A DNA stretch of 8,697 nt. Source: Nautiliaceae bacterium. Its GTDB lineage: Bacteria > Campylobacterota > Campylobacteria > Campylobacterales > Nautiliaceae. The notes below the pieces were generated by a model. It had not been told where the DNA came from. It did not search any database and saw nothing but the letters and a program-made list of their open reading frames with translations. The DNA lies in contig JALVUH010000076.1 of NCBI GenBank assembly GCA_027035735.1, positions 1 through 8,697 on the forward strand, given 5' to 3'. Below are positions 5,170-8,697 of the stretch, piece by piece; the first letter of the stretch is position 1; each line of letters begins with the position of its first letter. The position numbers and the translations under genes are program-made.

Positions 5170-6712
5170 TTTTAACCTTTAATAATTCTTTTGCATATTC
5201 CATGGCTTTTTGTGATTTTTCTTTACCTCCTATGATTCTAGCAATTTCTTCTACTCTTTCATTTTTATTGAGTTCTTTTACAAATGATTTGTTATCTTTT
5301 TTTGTAACTAAAAAATGTTTATCTGCAAGGCTTGCTAATTGAGGTTGATGTGAAATTGCAAAAATTTGATATTTTGAACTTAAATATTTCAATACTTCTG
5401 CAACACTCATACTCTCTTCACCACTCAAATTTGCATCAATTTCATCCAAAAATAGAGATTTTTCTTCTTCTGAATATTCAAGCTTTGCAGCAAGCATAGC
5501 AACTCTTAACCTATTAAATTCTCCTGTGGATATTGTATTAATATCTATGTCATTAATGATTATTTCTGCTCTATCTCTTCCATATTCATTAAATTCACCT
5601 AAATCTATTTTAATTTCTGCTTGAGGCATATATAGTTTGTTTAAAAAATAATTAAGTTTTTCAATAAATTTTTTAGAAATATCAACTCTTTTTTTATGGA
5701 TATATTCACTTATTTCAAAAAGATTTTTTTCAAGTTCTTTTATTTCTTTTTGTATGTTTTCTTTTTCAAAAGATAAATTTTGTAATTTTTCAAGTTCTAT
5801 TTCTTTTTCTTTTGCATATTTGATAGCTTCTTTAATGGAGCCAAATCTTCTGATTAATTCTTGAAGCTCGGAGAGTCTATCAAGCACTTCTTCAATATTT
5901 ACACTTTCTAAAAATTCTGCTTTTTCTCCTGCTTTATCAAGAATTACTCTAAGTTCATTCATAGCATTTGAAAAAAATTCACTCTCTTCTTCCATCATAT
6001 CTAAAAATTCATATACCCTATTTTCAAATTCAAAAATTTGTTCTACTTCAAAAGCTTTTTCTTTTATTTTTTCAATTTTTGATAAATCTTTTTTTATTTT
6101 CATAAGTTCTTCAAATTCATCTTCTTTTGGATTAATTGAATTTATTTTTTCTATTTCGTATTTTAGGAATTCTATTTTTTCAAGAGCATTTTTTTCTGCT
6201 AGTGATAGTTTTTTTAGTTCGTTTTTTTTCTGTATATATTTTTTGTATGTTTTTTTATATGTTTCTAAATTAACATAATATTCTTTCTCTTTAATCATAT
6301 TGTCTAATACTTCTAAAATTTTTTCATTTTCAAATTCTTTAACTTCTCTTAAAGATAAATAATCAATAAATTCTTCTGCAATCTTTCTAATTATTTTTTT
6401 GCTTACTGCTTGATTATTTATAAAATATCTATTTTTATTTTTTTTAATTTGTCTAAATATTATTATTTCATCATTTTCAATTCCATATTTTTCTAAATTA
6501 ATTTCTTGATTTACTATTGCTTCGCTTATTTTTGCGTTTACATCAAAAAAACCAAAAATAGATAAAATACCTCTCATCAATACAGATTTACCTGCTCCAC
6601 TGGGTCCTGTAAATACAATAAGTCCTTTTGAAAATTCCATTTCTACTTCAGAAAATTCAAGTTCTACTTCTTCAAATGTTACATATTCTTTAAGATAAAC
6701 TCTTTCTATCAT
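5162..6712 (-). CDS. recN: DNA repair protein RecN (SMC-like ATPase)
   Basis: A 516-residue SMC-like ATPase that acts early in double-strand break repair by holding DNA and assisting RecA. Features in order: Walker A GPSGAGKS (36-43) in an N-terminal ABC half-domain, two long helical coiled-coil stretches (about 140-265 and 275-355) around a short central break, the signature ISTGEFNRLR (394-403, STGE in place of the usual SGGE), Walker B SLFLDEID with D423/E424 (419-426), and a switch His455 in AISHQPQLA. Length is slightly below the ~550 of E. coli, as in relatives of Campylobacter. A 7-residue tandem duplication (EVELEFS/EVEMEFS, 15-28) precedes Walker A. The start overlaps the nadK stop (ATGA), and the 3' end overlaps the next gene by 8 bases. 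Cytoplasmic, nucleoid-associated. Confidence 0.95.
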   Translation of the reverse strand: MIERVYLKEYVTFEEVELEFSEVEMEFSKGLIVFTGPSGAGKSVLMRGILSIFGFFDVNAKISEAIVNQEINLEKYGIENDEIIIFRQIKKNKNRYFINNQAVSKKIIRKIAEEFIDYLSLREVKEFENEKILEVLDNMIKEKEYYVNLETYKKTYKKYIQKKNELKKLSLAEKNALEKIEFLKYEIEKINSINPKEDEFEELMKIKKDLSKIEKIKEKAFEVEQIFEFENRVYEFLDMMEEESEFFSNAMNELRVILDKAGEKAEFLESVNIEEVLDRLSELQELIRRFGSIKEAIKYAKEKEIELEKLQNLSFEKENIQKEIKELEKNLFEISEYIHKKRVDISKKFIEKLNYFLNKLYMPQAEIKIDLGEFNEYGRDRAEIIINDIDINTISTGEFNRLRVAMLAAKLEYSEEEKSLFLDEIDANLSGEESMSVAEVLKYLSSKYQIFAISHQPQLASLADKHFLVTKKDNKSFVKELNKNERVEEIARIIGGKEKSQKAMEYAKELLKVKNG

Positions 6713-7536
6713 TTACCCTCACCCCAATGTAATTTTTCTCTTAATACATCAAAATAATTTCTTTCTATTCTATGGATAAGCTTTGCATTTCTTTTTGCTT
6801 TTTTTACTATTATTTTATCATTTAAGGTATAAATTTCTTGACCATCTAATATTAATTTTGAAACTTGTTCATTTACACTAATTTCAAGTATAAAATTACT
6901 AGGTAGAATCAAAGGTCGTTGAGTTAGAGAATGAGGACAAATTGGTGTTAGAATAAAACTTTCAGTTAAAGGATATACTACAGGTCCTCCTGCGCTTAAA
7001 TTATAAGCAGTAGAACCTGTAGGAGTTGAAATGATTAATCCATCTCCTCTATAAGTATTTAAAAAACTTTCATTTGTATCTACTCTCACATTTATCATAG
7101 AAGAAATAACATCCTTACTAATAACTACATCATTAAAAGCATAAAGTTTTTTAGCTTTAAATTCAATTTCAATTACCATCCTTTCATCAATTCTATAATT
7201 ACCTTTTAAAAAATTATCTAAAAATTCTTCAACATTATCTGGATAAATATCTGTTAAAAAACCTAAATTCCCAGCATTAATTCCTAAAATTGGTTTATCA
7301 AACTTATAAGCTCTTCTTGCAACTGAAATCAAAGTTCCATCTCCTCCCAATGCCACAATAAAATCTACTTGCTTACACATATCTTCAAAATCAATTCCTA
7401 AAAGCCCAATTGCTTTAGCAGATAGCGAATCCAAATATACATCAATTCCTTTTTTTTCAAAAATCTCTTTTATTCTTAAAAAAGTATCTTTTATTTTTAA
7501 AGTATTTTTAGGCTTTAACACAAATCCGGCTTTCAT
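6709..7536 (-). CDS. nadK: NAD kinase
   Basis: Cytoplasmic ATP/polyphosphate-dependent enzyme that phosphorylates NAD to NADP, the only de novo route to NADP. The 275-residue length is normal. Diagnostic motifs are LGGDGT (63-68) with the catalytic Asp66, FNDVV (134-138) with the NAD-contacting Asn-Asp, RGDGLIISTPTGSTAYNLSAGGP (163-185, in part), and CPHSL (200-204). The ATG at 7536 has AAAAAGG six bases upstream and TATAAT (7562-7557) as its -10 box, giving a leader of about 15 bases. It is the first gene of an overlapping nadK-recN-coiled-coil operon; NAD kinase next to recN is also the order in Campylobacter (from memory of C. jejuni). Whether ATP or polyphosphate is the donor cannot be read. 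Confidence 0.97.
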   Translation of the reverse strand: MKAGFVLKPKNTLKIKDTFLRIKEIFEKKGIDVYLDSLSAKAIGLLGIDFEDMCKQVDFIVALGGDGTLISVARRAYKFDKPILGINAGNLGFLTDIYPDNVEEFLDNFLKGNYRIDERMVIEIEFKAKKLYAFNDVVISKDVISSMINVRVDTNESFLNTYRGDGLIISTPTGSTAYNLSAGGPVVYPLTESFILTPICPHSLTQRPLILPSNFILEISVNEQVSKLILDGQEIYTLNDKIIVKKAKRNAKLIHRIERNYFDVLREKLHWGEGK

Positions 7537-7556
7537 TTATTGCCTTTTTAATGGAA

Positions 7557-7562
7557 ATTATA
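7557..7562 (-). promoter_or_regulatory. -10 box of nadK-recN operon
   Basis: TATAAT on the - strand, with an expected start near 7550 and the ATG at 7536. The 109-bp gap to the bacterioferritin gene is shared with that gene's divergent promoter. Confidence 0.5.
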
Positions 7563-7595
7563 TCAAACTATAACTTTTTATTATAATTGGAAAAA

Positions 7596-7607
7596 TAATT
7601 GCAATTA
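7596..7607. promoter_or_regulatory. palindrome TAATTGCAATTA upstream of bacterioferritin gene
   Basis: A 12-bp perfect palindrome centred 20-21 bases upstream of the bfr -10 box, i.e. in the spacer/-35 zone. It is flanked by a direct repeat AATAATT (7594-7600 and 7607-7613). It is a plausible operator, for example for an iron- or peroxide-responsive repressor, but it is not a clear Fur or PerR box and the region is AT-rich. Confidence 0.35.
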
Positions 7608-7621
7608 ATAATTTTTTGCTA

Positions 7622-7627
7622 TATAAT
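7622..7627 (+). promoter_or_regulatory. -10 box of bacterioferritin operon
   Basis: TATAAT preceded by TGCTA. The expected start is about 7634, giving a leader of about a dozen bases that consists almost only of the AAGGAG ribosome binding site (7635-7640). A second TATAAT at 7582-7587 on the same strand could be an alternative promoter. Confidence 0.5.
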
Positions 7628-7645
7628 AAACAAAAAGGAGATAAA

Positions 7646-8149
7646 ATGAAAAAAGAAAAATCAATTGAACTTTTAAATAAAGCTATAGCAGAGGAGCTTA
7701 GTGCAATACATCAATATATGTATTTTCATTTTGTTTTAGATGATTTAGGATATGACTTATTAGCAAGTATTTTTAAAAAAACAGCAATTGAAGAAATGCT
7801 TCATACTGAAAAATTTGCTGAGAGAATTCTATTTTTAGGTGGTGATATAGAAATGAAACCGGCACATGAGGTAGAACATATAAAAGAATCTCAAAAAATG
7901 TTAGAGTGGGCAATGAAAAGTGAAGAAGAAGCAATTGATATGTATAATGAATTCGCTATTCTTGCAAGTGAAGCACGAGATTCTGGTACTAAACAAATAT
8001 TTGAAGAAATAATTGCAGATGAAGAGAGACATTTTGATGTATTTGAAACAGAATATGAAAATCTTAAAAAATTTGGAGATAGATATTTAGCACAACAAGC
8101 AATGGAAAGAAGTAAAAAAGCAGGAAGTATAGGAGGTCAAAATGGCTAG
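7646..8149 (+). CDS. bfr: bacterioferritin
   Basis: A cytoplasmic iron-storage protein expected to form a 24-subunit shell that oxidises Fe(II) and stores the mineral. The start at 7646 is chosen over an in-frame upstream codon because AAGGAG lies 5 bases before it; this gives 167 residues, close to the ~158 usual. Ferroxidase ligands are visible in the four-helix bundle: Glu17 (AEELSAIHQY), Glu50 and His53 (IEEMLHTEKF), a Glu in SEEEAIDMY (93-95), and Glu127 or Glu126 with His129 (ADEERHFD). Met51 lies where heme-binding Met52 sits in E. coli Bfr, supporting a heme-binding bacterioferritin rather than a plain ferritin. A short Gly-rich tail (SIGGQNG) ends the protein. Its stop overlaps the CDGSH gene by 8 bases (ATGGCTAG), and the AGGAGG near its 3' end serves that gene. 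Confidence 0.92.
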   Translation: MKKEKSIELLNKAIAEELSAIHQYMYFHFVLDDLGYDLLASIFKKTAIEEMLHTEKFAERILFLGGDIEMKPAHEVEHIKESQKMLEWAMKSEEEAIDMYNEFAILASEARDSGTKQIFEEIIADEERHFDVFETEYENLKKFGDRYLAQQAMERSKKAGSIGGQNG

Positions 8150-8330
8150 ATTAGTAAAATTTACACAAAATAAACCTTTAAAAATAGAAGGAAAAGATGA
8201 AGTCTATTTTATTTGTCAATGCGGTCTATCTAAAAAATTTCCTTTTTGCGATGGACATCATAAAAAAACAAAGGATGAAGAAGAAAATAAAGTTTATATC
8301 TATAATGAAGAGTGCAGAGTTGAAATTTGA
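8142..8330 (+). CDS. CDGSH-type [2Fe-2S] iron-sulfur protein
   Basis: A 62-residue soluble protein with one CDGSH motif. The cluster ligands are Cys25, Cys27, Cys36 and His40 in CQCGLSKKFPFCDGHH, matching C-x-C-x2-S-x3-P-x-C-D-G-x-H, the three-Cys one-His set that holds a redox- and pH-sensitive [2Fe-2S] cluster. The usual Ser/Ala/Thr before the ligand His is itself His here. A further Cys at 58 is outside the motif. No membrane anchor, unlike mitoNEET. The gene overlaps the bacterioferritin gene by 8 bases with its AGGAGG inside that gene, so the two should be made together. A role in electron or cluster transfer to iron metabolism, for example reductive release of ferritin iron, is inference. 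Its last 31 bases overlap the convergent CHAD gene. Confidence 0.93.
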   Translation: MARLVKFTQNKPLKIEGKDEVYFICQCGLSKKFPFCDGHHKKTKDEEENKVYIYNEECRVEI

Positions 8331-8697
8331 TATAACAACTTAATTCTTTTCTTCTCTGCTTTTTTAATAAATTTCTCTTTTTTCTTAATTAGTTTTTTAG
8401 GATTTAAACCAAATTTTTTCATCATTTTTTCACAATTATAATAATCATGTGCTTTTCCTAAATAATCTTGAATTTTTTTAAGATATTTTTCTAAATGAGG
8501 ATTTGTATATCTGCATTTTTTAACTTCTATTCTAATTTTATGCAATGTTTTATCATCTTTATTTAAAAAAGTTTCACTTAAAATTTTTTTACATTTTTCT
8601 AAAGATATATCTTCTTGTTTTTCTTTTAATTCTATGATTTCATTTTTGAATTTCTTAAGGAATTTAATAAATTTTTTTCTTAATTTTTTATGTTTTT
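8300..8697 (-). CDS. CHAD-domain protein, C-terminal part (5' truncated by window edge)
   Basis: The frame is open from 8697 to a TAG at 8302-8300, about 131 residues, with the N-terminus beyond the window. An internal TTG at 8545 is not the real start because the open frame and Lys-rich helices continue upstream of it. The CHAD (conserved histidine alpha-helical) pattern is visible: LHKIRIEVKKCRY followed by KKIQDYLGKAHDYYNCEKM, with the conserved histidines at the start of one helix and in GKAHD. It is very basic (many Lys), which fits the known polyphosphate binding of CHAD domains. CHAD proteins localise to polyphosphate granules; some are fused to CYTH enzymes, and whether this one is cannot be seen. 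It converges with, and overlaps by 31 bases, the CDGSH gene. Confidence 0.82.
   Translation of the reverse strand, partial: KHKKLRKKFIKFLKKFKNEIIELKEKQEDISLEKCKKILSETFLNKDDKTLHKIRIEVKKCRYTNPHLEKYLKKIQDYLGKAHDYYNCEKMMKKFGLNPKKLIKKKEKFIKKAEKKRIKLLYQISTLHSSL

Noticed and set aside
4961..5182. 73-codon open frame on + strand
   Set aside because: Antisense to the coiled-coil gene, Leu/Ser/Phe-rich, no ribosome binding site.
1..8697. CRISPR array, insertion sequence or toxin-antitoxin pair
   Set aside because: No regularly spaced repeats of about 30 bases, no transposase frame or terminal inverted repeats, and no small gene pair of that type were seen.

Overview
The window is AT-rich, gene-dense DNA that looks like a chromosome of the Campylobacterota (formerly Epsilonproteobacteria). 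Three things point there: an F-type ATP synthase c subunit with an N-terminal signal peptide, encoded alone rather than in an atp operon; a secreted Sel1-repeat protein with paired cysteines of the Helicobacter Hcp type; and an nadK-recN gene pair. The strongly A/T-biased codon use would fit a thermophilic deep-vent lineage such as the Nautiliales, but that is inference and no species can be named.

Layout. Positions 1-1530 (+): the 3' part of argH, an OsmC-family gene overlapping it by ATGA, then the Hcp-like secreted protein and a terminator. Positions 1532-3243: a LysE/RhtB-type exporter (-) and a PLP aminotransferase (+), diverging from a 41-bp gap that is an imperfect palindrome carrying mirrored -10 boxes and ribosome binding sites. 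Positions 3244-3662: atpE, preceded by an unusually GC-rich leader with a long inverted repeat at the predicted 5' end of its transcript, and followed by a clear terminator. Positions 3663-4244: a decayed integration site made of tRNA-Leu(GAG), the arm-binding N-terminus of a tyrosine integrase, and repeats that look like recombinase binding sites. Positions 4273-7536 (-): an overlapping operon nadK-recN-unknown coiled-coil protein, ending in a terminator just before the tRNA. Positions 7537-8697: a bacterioferritin gene overlapping a CDGSH iron-sulfur protein gene (+), then convergently the 3' part of a CHAD-domain protein (-) whose gene overlaps the CDGSH gene tail to tail.

Functional links. 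NAD kinase supplies NADP, and RecN with its overlapping partner points to double-strand break repair. Bacterioferritin plus the small Fe-S protein form an iron storage and handling pair, and the CHAD protein suggests polyphosphate. No complete new multi-gene system is evident. The most interesting non-coding signals are the structured atpE leader, the mirrored divergent promoter and the phased GRRGACAA repeats at the integrase remnant. The least explained gene is the coiled-coil protein coupled to recN.
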